A stretch of DNA of 27,448 nucleotides from CBFHMJ01 sp965656875 (GTDB lineage Bacteria; Pseudomonadota; Gammaproteobacteria; Enterobacterales; Alteromonadaceae), in NCBI GenBank assembly GCA_965656875.1, contig CBFHMJ010000045.1, positions 1-27,448 of the forward strand. The letters are read 5' to 3'. The translations under genes were made by a program, and so were the position numbers. This document shows positions 8,847 to 16,214 of the stretch, piece by piece. The notes below the pieces were generated by a model. That model saw nothing but the letters and a program-made list of their open reading frames with translations, ran no database searches and was not told where the DNA came from. Each line of letters starts with the position of its first letter. Position 1 is the first letter of the stretch.

Positions 8847-10099
8847 GATGTTGCCTTCTTCGTTTTTACTGGATTATCGCTGGCCGCAAGAGGATGCAGA
8901 GTTAACTGGTGAGTGCCAATGTCGATAACGGTTTTGTCCATATGTTCAAGCGTCAGATCAGATTCGCTACTGAGTTTTTGATACAGGAATAACATGTCAT
9001 CCAGTTCCAGATCATGATATTGCTGGTGGAGCCAGTTGAAGATATTGCCCGGCTTTTTACTGAGCTTGTAGGTGGCAAGAACGTGTTGATAGTCTGGTGC
9101 ATTGGGTGGTCGCCACGGCTGAATAGCGTCGTTATTCGGCAATTCGTAAGATTTCTCACTAAAGTCCGTTAAGTCCGCCATGAACGCGACCATCTGGTTT
9201 TTAGTGCCTAATGTTTGTCGTTTACCGTCTGACTGGAAATGCGGAACCATAGGTGCGAGGACATCAACGCCGCGTTTACGACAACGAGCAAGCACTTTAC
9301 TGGCTTGTTTGGCGAGCAGGGTGTTTTTACGTAACATTTCCCGCACGGGCATCAGCATATTGGCGCTATTTTGCAGGCTTTGCTGACCCGTTAAATGCAT
9401 GTCCAGGATACGGGTTCGGAGCTGAATCAACATCTCTTTTTCATTGTTCATATGCCCGGTCACCGATATCTGACTGATGATCTCGGAAATATCCTGCTCG
9501 GCTGTGTCGAAAATCTTCTTGAAGTCTCCGTTTACATCCACCATTTCAAGAACGGGATCAATGTATTCATCAAAGGCTTCAATGACAGCCGTATAGCGTT
9601 TCTCCAGGCTCATATCACCGGACTGGGATTTCGCTTGTTCAACAATATTGAAAATGGCGGATTCATTGATGGTGAATTGTTTGATGATTTGACGAACCCT
9701 GTCATCCATTAATCGTGAAAAGCGCCGCAGTTCCTCGACATCATGAGTTTTCCAGGCATTCATCAAACGTTGACTTAATCGTGTTAAATCGTTGATCAGC
9801 ACATTGATTTCTTCTGCCAGACCTAACTGATGTTCATTCAGCAGATAATGACAAAATTCCTGAATAGCCCGATTGATTTCAAGTTGGCTGGATTTAGCCA
9901 GCGGGATCAGAATTTCGAGGGCGATAAGCTTTTGTGCTTCTTTATAAATGGCATCGCCAGAAAGCTCGGGATTCAGTCGTTTTATAATGCTTTGCACGTC
10001 CTGAACAGTGAAACTGGTGAGAGAGAAGCGAGTAACAAGCTGCTCAATAACCTGCCAGTGTCGGTCAATCGTGCTGAGTATTTTTTTTGGTGGGATCAT
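8843..10099 (-). CDS. mksF: MksF, kleisin-like subunit of the MksBEF condensin
   Basis: First gene of the operon; the kleisin-like bridge that should link the two MksB heads and bind MksE. It is 418 residues, almost entirely helical: an N-terminal winged-helix-like region (about 1-85), a helical middle with long amphipathic helices (about 100-300), and a C-terminal part with the stretch PWRPPNAPDYQHV followed by a small winged-helix-like tail. It is the counterpart of JetA in Wadjet. The ATG has no clear ribosome binding site: the leader has a small CCCGTTCGGG palindrome and A-rich flanks just before it. Codons 4-7 contain eight consecutive A residues. Assignment rests on operon order and architecture more than on a diagnostic motif. 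Confidence 0.78.
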   Translation of the reverse strand: MIPPKKILSTIDRHWQVIEQLVTRFSLTSFTVQDVQSIIKRLNPELSGDAIYKEAQKLIALEILIPLAKSSQLEINRAIQEFCHYLLNEHQLGLAEEINVLINDLTRLSQRLMNAWKTHDVEELRRFSRLMDDRVRQIIKQFTINESAIFNIVEQAKSQSGDMSLEKRYTAVIEAFDEYIDPVLEMVDVNGDFKKIFDTAEQDISEIISQISVTGHMNNEKEMLIQLRTRILDMHLTGQQSLQNSANMLMPVREMLRKNTLLAKQASKVLARCRKRGVDVLAPMVPHFQSDGKRQTLGTKNQMVAFMADLTDFSEKSYELPNNDAIQPWRPPNAPDYQHVLATYKLSKKPGNIFNWLHQQYHDLELDDMLFLYQKLSSESDLTLEHMDKTVIDIGTHQLTLHPLAASDNPVKTKKATS

Positions 10100-10308
10100 G
10101 TGTTTTTTAAGGCCCGAACGGGACAGTTTTTTAATGAATCTGACTGTTTTAGCGGAGGGGTATCCTAATACGAATAAGGGATTTTGGCACGTAGATTTTT
10201 TACTGGTATTTCAGCGTACACTTGTTACACTCATCCGACCTGTTGGAGGCATGATGCAAAAATATCCACAGCGTTAACTATTTTAATGAAAAAACATCAG
10301 AGGAACTT
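10100..10308. promoter_or_regulatory. divergent intergenic region between mksF and the isomerase gene
   Basis: This 209-bp gap must hold the divergent promoters of mksFEB and of the downstream plus-strand gene, but I find no hexamer pair good enough to mark. It holds the palindrome CCCGAACGGG (10113-10122) between two copies of the direct repeat GTTTTTTAA (10102-10110 and 10126-10134), close to the mksF start codon. Confidence 0.3.
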
Positions 10309-11079
10309 ATGACTGAACTAAACGCCGAATTTAGCAGTGACGTAATTGATAGTCGTCTGACAGGTCACGTATTAACCATCACGATGACCCGATTTGATAA
10401 AAAGAATGCGTTAACCCTGGAAATGTATCGCCAGATGAATGGTGTTCTGGTAGCGGCTGCGAAAGACGAGCGAGTTAAAGTTGTTGTGTTGCAGGGGAAT
10501 GCTGAGTGTTTTACGTCAGGTAATGATCTTCAGGACTTTTTGTCCGCCGGTAAACTGGATAGTAATCATCCGACCGTTGGTTTTATCTCATTAATCTCAA
10601 CCTTTGAAAAACCACTTTTAGCTGCCGTGGCTGGTCCGGCTGTTGGTCTGGGCGTCACTATGCTAATGCATTGCGAGTATGTTGCTTGTGCTGACAATGC
10701 GGTTTTCCAGATGCCATTTACTAAATTAGGCCTGTGTCCTGAAGCTGCATCCAGCTATTTGTTGCCGTTGATTAGTGGTTATCAAAAAGCCGCTGAATTA
10801 TTACTGTTTGGTGAAGCCTTTTACCCGGAACAAGCGGTTTCTATGGGCCTGGTAAACAAACAAGTAGAAGCAGATGCGTTACTTGAACATATCGCAGAGC
10901 GAGCGCAAACATTAGCGTCTTTATCAACACCCGCGCTGATGGCGAGTAAACGACTTTTGAAGAAAGGTTATGCAGCAGCAATCAATACGGCGTTGCATGA
11001 TGAACTAAATGATTTTGAACAATTGCTGCATTCTCCTGAATGTAAACAGATCATCGCGGGATTCTTTGCTCGTAAATAA
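10309..11079 (+). CDS. enoyl-CoA hydratase/isomerase family protein, probably an isomerase
   Basis: A 256-residue crotonase-fold enzyme acting on acyl-CoA, most likely in fatty acid beta-oxidation. The oxyanion-hole segments are visible: CFTSGNDLQDF and AGPAVGLGVTML. Both acid-base glutamates of enoyl-CoA hydratase are missing: by alignment, the E144 place is Thr in GLGVTML, and the E164 place is Phe in FQMPFTKLG. Instead a Glu appears in GLCPEAASSYLLP, the position used by delta3,delta2-enoyl-CoA isomerases (Eci/PECI type). An isomerase that shifts a cis-3 or trans-3 double bond to trans-2 is therefore the best call. The ATG has a good ribosome binding site (AGAGGAAC). The gene stands alone with its own strong terminator. 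Confidence 0.8.
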   Translation: MTELNAEFSSDVIDSRLTGHVLTITMTRFDKKNALTLEMYRQMNGVLVAAAKDERVKVVVLQGNAECFTSGNDLQDFLSAGKLDSNHPTVGFISLISTFEKPLLAAVAGPAVGLGVTMLMHCEYVACADNAVFQMPFTKLGLCPEAASSYLLPLISGYQKAAELLLFGEAFYPEQAVSMGLVNKQVEADALLEHIAERAQTLASLSTPALMASKRLLKKGYAAAINTALHDELNDFEQLLHSPECKQIIAGFFARK

Positions 11080-11105
11080 TAATCAGCACTTGTTGAGTAC
11101 CAAAG

Positions 11106-11146
11106 AAAGCAGTATCTGATGTAACGCAGATACTGCTTTTTTGTTT
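11106..11146 (+). terminator. rho-independent terminator of the isomerase gene
   Basis: A 13-bp perfect stem (11106-11118 with 11127-11139) around an eight-base loop runs into a T-rich tail (TTTTTTGTTTTTT). It may also stop the convergent minus-strand cupin gene, whose stop codon is at 11167. Confidence 0.9.
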
Positions 11147-11166
11147 TTTGACAAGGTTTTTTCAGG

Positions 11167-11985
11167 TTATCGAGAAACCTGATGAAATGTTGGTTCGCCT
11201 TGAGTTCTGATGTATATCAGGCATTCGCTGTCAGACAGGCAGGTGAGTGGTTGTACAAAGGGAGTGGCAGTCGTAGCCTGTTCAGCGCCGAGATAGCTGC
11301 CCGGTGTTAATACTTTTCCCGGTGATGCTTTGTTTTTCAGCTGCCCGGCGATAACAACCATCCTTGTTGGTTGTATCGTCGACATACGAATTGATGCTTG
11401 TGGCGCAAGTTTAATCATCCGGCCATTTAGTTTCCCATCAGATGTAGTTCCCCATAACCACGCTGTTTCAGGTCTGTAATGGGTTGTTTCCGTTGCTGGC
11501 TTTACCGGACGCCACACCAGATGCTGTTTATCCATATTCAGTGCTACATCGCTATTGGTGAAGGCGTATTGAGGCGGTTGCACACCAAATTGATCTTCTA
11601 CTTCGATATAAGCCAGTACCTGGCTACCTTTGGCGGCCGTGATATGAATATCACCTGCTGGTTGTGTCCAGTAAGACGCGGTTGTCATATATCGGTCTGG
11701 TGATTGAGGATCGTCATTGTGGATTAACCCGGAAATAACAATACCGCGATAGGCTGTATTGTGGATGTGAGGAGGCGATGAAAACCCATCAACGGGCTTT
11801 AGCAAAAATCCGGCGGACCCGGGTGCTGTTCTGTCACCCCATAATGCACCTGCCTGTGGGCTTGAAGATCCACGAGCAGGATTCAATTGCGTCCAGCTAA
11901 CGTTTTCCACCGGGATCGTCTGGCTATGAGCTAATGTGGTGAACAACAGAGTGGTAATGAAAGTCGTTGATTGGAATAGATTCAT
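11167..11985 (-). CDS. exported DUF4437-family cupin protein
   Basis: A 272-residue bicupin of unknown substrate. An N-terminal signal peptide (hydrophobic TTFITTLLFTTLA, likely cleaved after AHS at 21) sends it to the periplasm. The first cupin half has the family stretch GFLLKPVDGFSSPPHIHN with H73 and H75, and the second cupin motif PAGDIH with H114; the usual cupin Glu after HxH is absent (TAYRG), as I recall for this family. A second, more diverged cupin half covers about 150-260. One pair of Cys near the C-terminus (CLSDSEC) could form a disulfide. The start ATG is followed directly by the signal peptide, but its ribosome binding site is weak. Function unknown. Confidence 0.75.
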   Translation of the reverse strand: MNLFQSTTFITTLLFTTLAHSQTIPVENVSWTQLNPARGSSSPQAGALWGDRTAPGSAGFLLKPVDGFSSPPHIHNTAYRGIVISGLIHNDDPQSPDRYMTTASYWTQPAGDIHITAAKGSQVLAYIEVEDQFGVQPPQYAFTNSDVALNMDKQHLVWRPVKPATETTHYRPETAWLWGTTSDGKLNGRMIKLAPQASIRMSTIQPTRMVVIAGQLKNKASPGKVLTPGSYLGAEQATTATPFVQPLTCLSDSECLIYIRTQGEPTFHQVSR

Positions 11986-12146
11986 GATGACTGGAATATG
12001 CTTAAGCAGGTAGCTTGTGATGAGATGTGTCTATTCTAGAGAGACTGATTAGCAATAAAAATGCGGGTTTAACAGAATCAGTTTCTGGTTTTTATTGATA
12101 ATGAGAGAAGGGTAGTGGCTGAGAAATGTTTATCTGGAGAGTAGGA

Positions 12147-12176
12147 GTGCAGAAAATAACGATGAATTTTCTGCAC
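12147..12176. repeat. perfect 11-bp inverted repeat
   Basis: GTGCAGAAAAT (12147-12157) and ATTTTCTGCAC (12166-12176) are exact reverse complements separated by eight bases. It lies 26 bp beyond the stop of the minus-strand lipoprotein gene. No T-run follows on the minus strand, so it may stabilise the 3' end or help to terminate. Confidence 0.5.
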
Positions 12177-12201
12177 ATCAACATTACGTCAAACGATGAG
12201 T

Positions 12202-12666
12202 TTAACGAGCAAATGGATCATCGCGTATCTTATCAACAAGCCATTTACCATCGTGTTTTACCAGTTCAACCGTTCTGAAATCATCAACTTTATTGCCATT
12301 ATTTAGGCCGGTAAACAGAAGATTCAGTACAGCTTTACTGCCGTCGTAACGTTCCCTCAGGTTACGTCCTTTTTCGACTTGTATTTCAACAGAGTCGAAA
12401 CGCATGTTGAGTATATGACGAGAAAAACTTTGAGCAGAACCATAGCTTTTCAGCAGACGGTCTAATTTAGTAGAGGAAAAACTTGAAGCGGCTTTGAGAT
12501 CTTTATCTGCCAGGACGGCATAGAAAAACATGGTTGCGGTGTATTCAGGAGAACTTTTTTCAGCTTTGACATTATTATCATCTTTGCCACAGGCAGTTAG
12601 AAAAAAGAGTGAGACGATAAAAACTGATAAAAGACGTTGAAATACCTTCGACTTTTTTAACATCAT
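12202..12666 (-). CDS. small lipoprotein of unknown function, NTF2-like
   Basis: Starting at the ATG-ATG pair (12666/12663), preceded by CGGAAC, the product is about 154 residues with a short basic N-region, a hydrophobic stretch and the lipobox LTAC, then GKDDNN; Asp is not at +2, so sorting to the outer membrane is plausible. The mature part (SSPEYTATMFFYAVLADKDLK followed by SSFSS and a C-terminal KHDGKWLVDKI) has the shape of NTF2-like/DUF4878 lipoproteins: a helical half followed by strands ending in a GKW motif. The frame is open to 12735, but that extension would put 24 extra residues before the signal peptide, so it is rejected. It lies downstream of cysK on the same strand, separated by a terminator. 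Confidence 0.7.
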   Translation of the reverse strand: MMLKKSKVFQRLLSVFIVSLFFLTACGKDDNNVKAEKSSPEYTATMFFYAVLADKDLKAASSFSSTKLDRLLKSYGSAQSFSRHILNMRFDSVEIQVEKGRNLRERYDGSKAVLNLLFTGLNNGNKVDDFRTVELVKHDGKWLVDKIRDDPFAR

Positions 12667-12742
12667 CTTAGTTCCGGGTTGACGAAAAGATTCAAGAATG
12701 AAGGTGAAAATAATACAACTGGAATGAAAAGTCACTGAGAAA

Positions 12743-12774
12743 AGAGGCAGAAGTATGTAAATCTTCTTCTGCCT
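12743..12774 (-). terminator. terminator of cysK
   Basis: On the minus strand AGGCAGAAG (12774-12766) pairs with CTTCTGCCT (12753-12745) around a 12-base loop, then runs into TCTTTTCTC. A second, imperfect inverted repeat (TAATTAATGCAA with TTGCAATTAATTA, about 12782-12809) overlaps the cysK stop codon. Confidence 0.65.
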
Positions 12775-12806
12775 TCAGATGTAATTAATGCAAGGATTGC
12801 AATTAA

Positions 12807-13775
12807 TTATTGTACAAGTTCAAGCTCGCTAAAGAAGTCGCTGAACAATGGACTGCTCAGGTAACGTTCTACCGCACTTGGAAGAATGACTACAATGTTC
12901 TTGCCATCATACGCAGGATCTTGTGCCAGACGACTTGCTGCAACGACTGCCGCGCCAGAAGAAATACCAACTAACAGACCTTCTTCTTTCATCAGACGAT
13001 GAGTCATTTCCATTGCGTCTTCATTAGAAACCTGTTCGACACGGTCGATCATTTCTAAATCCAGATTTTTAGGAATGAAACCAGCACCAATCCCCTGGAT
13101 TTTGTGAGGGCCAGGTTTTACTTCTTCACCGGCAAGTGTTTGTGTGATTACAGGAGATGCCGTAGGTTCAACTGCAACCGTTTCAATTTTCTTGCCCTGG
13201 ATTTCTTTGATGTAGCGGCTAACACCAGAAATAGTACCACCCGTACCAACACCTGCGACAAATACGTCGATTTCACCGTCAGTGTCGTTCCAGATTTCCG
13301 GACCTGTTGTTTCAATGTGGATTTGTGGGTTTGCCGGGTTTTCGAATTGTTTTACATGGAAGTAGCGATCAGGGTTGCTCTCGCAAAGCTCGTTTGCTTT
13401 TTCGATTGCACCTTTCATACCTTTTGCGCCTTCAGTAAGTACCAGGTTTGCACCTAATGCTTTTAATAGTTTGCGGCGCTCAAGGCTCATTGTGTTAGGC
13501 ATGGTTAGTGTTAGTTTATAACCACGAGATGCTGCAACGAATGCTAATGCGATACCGGTATTACCAGACGTTGCTTCAATTAGTTCTTTACCTTCAGTTA
13601 ATTCACCACGCTTTTCAGCATCCCAAATCATACTTGCGCCGATACGACATTTTACGCTGAAGCTGGGGTTTCTTGATTCTACTTTTGCGATAACATTACC
13701 ACCAGTTACACGATTGAGTTTAACCAGTGGCGTTTTGCCAATAGTAAGCGAATTGTCTTGGTAAATATTAGCCAT
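12807..13775 (-). CDS. cysK: cysteine synthase A (O-acetylserine sulfhydrylase)
   Basis: PLP enzyme that makes cysteine from O-acetylserine and sulfide, the last step of sulfate assimilation, in the cytoplasm and often bound to serine acetyltransferase. Long stretches are nearly identical to E. coli CysK: K42 in NPSFSVKCRIG forms the PLP Schiff base, TSGNTG (69-74) is the substrate loop, GVGTGGT binds the phosphate, and GISSGAA holds the Ser that contacts the PLP ring. From the ATG at 13775 the protein is 322 residues, matching the family (323 in E. coli); the frame's first ATG at 13787 adds MESL and has no ribosome binding site. One difference from E. coli is LPSAVERY where LPSSGERY is usual. 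The AT-rich gap of 142 bp to the divergent moxR gene must hold its promoter. Confidence 0.95.
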   Translation of the reverse strand: MANIYQDNSLTIGKTPLVKLNRVTGGNVIAKVESRNPSFSVKCRIGASMIWDAEKRGELTEGKELIEATSGNTGIALAFVAASRGYKLTLTMPNTMSLERRKLLKALGANLVLTEGAKGMKGAIEKANELCESNPDRYFHVKQFENPANPQIHIETTGPEIWNDTDGEIDVFVAGVGTGGTISGVSRYIKEIQGKKIETVAVEPTASPVITQTLAGEEVKPGPHKIQGIGAGFIPKNLDLEMIDRVEQVSNEDAMEMTHRLMKEEGLLVGISSGAAVVAASRLAQDPAYDGKNIVVILPSAVERYLSSPLFSDFFSELELVQ

Positions 13776-13917
13776 GAGTGATTCCATTAGAAGGGTTTAA
13801 ATAACCGGAATAGCATACAACCATAATATTCAGATATATAAAACTGATTTGATATAATATATAAATTTAGTAATTAGTCATTTTTTCAGAGACAAATTAA
13901 TAACTTAGAGTCTATTT

Positions 13918-14760
13918 ATGCAGTTTACAGGTACCGAGAATTATGTTGTCAGCGATGAGCTGAAACTTGCAGTAAATGCTGCAATTACGCTGGAAAAGCC
14001 ATTACTTATCAAGGGCGAGCCGGGCACAGGTAAAACCATGTTAGCGGAAGAGCTGGCTCGTGCGCTGGATACCGACTTGATTCAATGGCATATAAAGTCA
14101 ACGACCAAAGCGCAACAGGGATTGTATGAATATGATGCGGTGTCGCGTCTTCGTGATTCACAATTAGGTGATGAAAAAGTTTATGACGTCGGAAACTATA
14201 TTGTTAAAGGGAAATTATGGCAGGCATTCACGGCTGAAAAGCGCCCGGTATTGTTGATCGATGAAATCGATAAGGCTGACATTGAGTTCCCGAACGATTT
14301 ATTACAGGAACTGGATAAGATGGAGTTTCATGTTTATGAAACGCAGGAAGTTATTAAAGCCCATCAACGTCCTGTTGTTATTATTACGTCCAATAACGAA
14401 AAAGAGCTGCCAGATGCCTTTTTGCGTCGCTGCTTCTTCCACTACATTTCCTTCCCAGGTGCCGACGATATGAAAAAAATCGTTGATGTACACCATCCTG
14501 ATATCCAGCAAAAACTTCTGACAACAGCACTGGAATGTTTCTTCGATTTACGTGATGTGCAGGGCTTGAAGAAAAAACCGTCAACGTCGGAATTAATTGA
14601 CTGGTTAAAGTTGTTGGTTGCTGACGATATTTCGGCGGAAGTTCTGCAAGACAAACAACAAAAGGGCGGGCTAATGCCAATGTTCGGTGCATTACTTAAA
14701 AATGAACAGGATGTGCAGTTGCTGGAAAAGCTGGCATTTATGTCACGTCAACGTCGTTAG
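13918..14760 (+). CDS. MoxR-family AAA+ ATPase
   Basis: A 280-residue AAA+ ATPase that probably acts as a chaperone on a metalloenzyme or membrane complex, working with the VWA protein encoded next to it. Walker A GEPGTGKT (33-40), Walker B LLIDEID (112-118, D115 and E116), sensor-1 ITSNNEKELPDAF and an arginine-finger region FLRRCFF are clear. After the AAA core a helical lid runs to the C-terminus. The start is close to the end of an AT-rich region; only a weak TAGAG precedes it. It is 54 bp from the VWA gene and almost surely co-transcribed with it. Among MoxR subgroups the pairing with a CoxE-like partner fits CoxD-like ATPases, but no carbon monoxide dehydrogenase genes are here. Confidence 0.88.
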   Translation: MQFTGTENYVVSDELKLAVNAAITLEKPLLIKGEPGTGKTMLAEELARALDTDLIQWHIKSTTKAQQGLYEYDAVSRLRDSQLGDEKVYDVGNYIVKGKLWQAFTAEKRPVLLIDEIDKADIEFPNDLLQELDKMEFHVYETQEVIKAHQRPVVIITSNNEKELPDAFLRRCFFHYISFPGADDMKKIVDVHHPDIQQKLLTTALECFFDLRDVQGLKKKPSTSELIDWLKLLVADDISAEVLQDKQQKGGLMPMFGALLKNEQDVQLLEKLAFMSRQRR

Positions 14761-14814
14761 AGTCTACAGCACCTATTCATTAAACAGAGAAATGAACGTA
14801 AGAAGCAGAAAATT

Positions 14815-15987
14815 ATGCTGATAAAGTTTTTTCTGACGATCAGAAAACATCGGGTACCGGCGACATTACGAGAACTGCTGGACTTACTGCGTTGTCTGGA
14901 ACAACAAGTGGTCTTCGCTGATGCTGAACAGTTCTACTTTTTGGCGCGAACGGTCATGGTCAAAGATGAAACTCACTTTGATCGCTTTGATCGGGCATTT
15001 GCCGAATACTTTGAGGGTGTTCAGTCCATCGACCTGTTTGATAAAACGTTGCCTGAAGAGTGGTTGCGCAAAGAGTTTGAAAAACATCTTACTGAAGAAG
15101 AAAAAGCGCAGTTAAAAGCATTAGGCGGTCTGGACAAGTTAATGGAAACATTAAAAGACCGTTTAAAAGAACAGGAAAAACGTCATCAGGGCGGTAATAA
15201 ATGGATTGGAACCGGCGGAACGTCGCCATTTGGTGCTTATGGCTATAATCCGGAAGGGATTCGAATTGGTCAGGATGGTAATAGAAATTTTCGTGCGGTC
15301 AAAGTTTGGGATAAGCGAGAATTTAAAAACCTCGATGGTGACAAGGAGCTGGGAACGCGCAATCTGAAACTGGCGCTGAAAAAATTGCGCAAGTTTGCCA
15401 GGACAGGGGCGAGTGAAGAACTGGATATGGATACCACGATACGCCAGACAGCTCGCAACGCGGGTTATCTGGATATTCATATGAAGCCGGAACGCCATAA
15501 CGCCGTTAATGTGTTGATGTTTATGGATGTGGGTGGCTCGATGGATGCGCATATTCAGGATTGTGAAGCCCTGTTCTCTGCGGCGAAGTCAGAATTTAAG
15601 CATCTTGAATACTTTTATTTCCATAACTGTGTTTACGAAAAAGTTTGGAAAGACAATGCGAGACGCCATAAAGAATCAATTGATGTCATGGACATCATTC
15701 ATCGTTATGGTCGTGACTATCGGTTAATTTTCGTTGGAGATGCGACGATGGGGCCTTACGAGATTACCTATCCCGGTGGTTCTGTTGAACACTGGAACAA
15801 GGAGTCTGGCGAGGTGTGGATGAACCGATTGTTACATCATTTTGATCGGGCAATCTGGCTTAATCCACAGCCGTTGCAGTATTGGGATTACCATCATTCG
15901 ATTCATGAATTGCGCCGAATTATGGCGCAAAAAATGTATCCGATGACCCTTGATGGGCTCACGGATGGGATAAAAACACTCTCCTGA
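14815..15987 (+). CDS. CoxE-like VWA-domain protein
   Basis: A 390-residue soluble protein. Residues 1-120 are helical (FFLTIRKHRVPATLRELLDL at the start, a common opening in this family); 125-165 form a Gly-rich linker (GGNKWIGTGGTSPFGAYGYN); the VWA domain begins about 230 with LMFMDVGGSM, where the first metal-site motif is D238-x-G240-x-S242 instead of D-x-S-x-S; later FVGDATMGPYE supplies another Asp (309). Such proteins are the usual partner of a MoxR ATPase and are thought to bind a client protein for metal insertion or remodelling. No ribosome binding site is strong; the spacing of 54 bp from the ATPase gene suggests one operon. Confidence 0.8.
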   Translation: MLIKFFLTIRKHRVPATLRELLDLLRCLEQQVVFADAEQFYFLARTVMVKDETHFDRFDRAFAEYFEGVQSIDLFDKTLPEEWLRKEFEKHLTEEEKAQLKALGGLDKLMETLKDRLKEQEKRHQGGNKWIGTGGTSPFGAYGYNPEGIRIGQDGNRNFRAVKVWDKREFKNLDGDKELGTRNLKLALKKLRKFARTGASEELDMDTTIRQTARNAGYLDIHMKPERHNAVNVLMFMDVGGSMDAHIQDCEALFSAAKSEFKHLEYFYFHNCVYEKVWKDNARRHKESIDVMDIIHRYGRDYRLIFVGDATMGPYEITYPGGSVEHWNKESGEVWMNRLLHHFDRAIWLNPQPLQYWDYHHSIHELRRIMAQKMYPMTLDGLTDGIKTLS

Positions 15988-16003
15988 TAACATTCACATA
16001 AAA

Positions 16004-16037
16004 TGTCAGTATTCTTTATTTGTTAAGAATACTGGCA
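16004..16037 (+). terminator. stem-loop after the VWA gene
   Basis: TGTCAGTATTCTT (16004-16016) pairs with AAGAATACTGGCA (16025-16037), a 13-bp stem with one wobble and an eight-base loop, 17 bp past the stop. The T-run is poor (CGCCTTCATTT), so termination may be partial. Confidence 0.5.
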
Positions 16038-16214
16038 CGCCTTCATTTATAACTGGCTGTTTTATAAAATCTTCTGATATTCATTATTCTTAACGTCAAT
16101 TTGAATTGACAGTGCCGTTTCTATTGCAGTATCTAAATTAAGTTGCTGTTTCAGCATAAAGCGGGATAATGCTCGGTTAATTGTTGTAAAGCATGTATGC
16201 AAACAGGAATTTTT

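Noticed and set aside
5453..10099. Full Wadjet plasmid-defence system
   Set aside because: The fourth gene (JetD/MksG) is missing: on one side lies the antiporter gene, on the other the isomerase gene, both on the opposite strand.
10008..10277. 89-residue plus-strand frame across the mksF start and the divergent gap
   Set aside because: Half of it is antisense to mksF, the rest covers the presumed promoters; no ribosome binding site or recognisable domain.
15163..15552. 129-residue minus-strand frame inside the VWA gene
   Set aside because: Antisense to conserved linker and VWA core; His/Ile/Thr-rich composition of a reverse-frame artefact.
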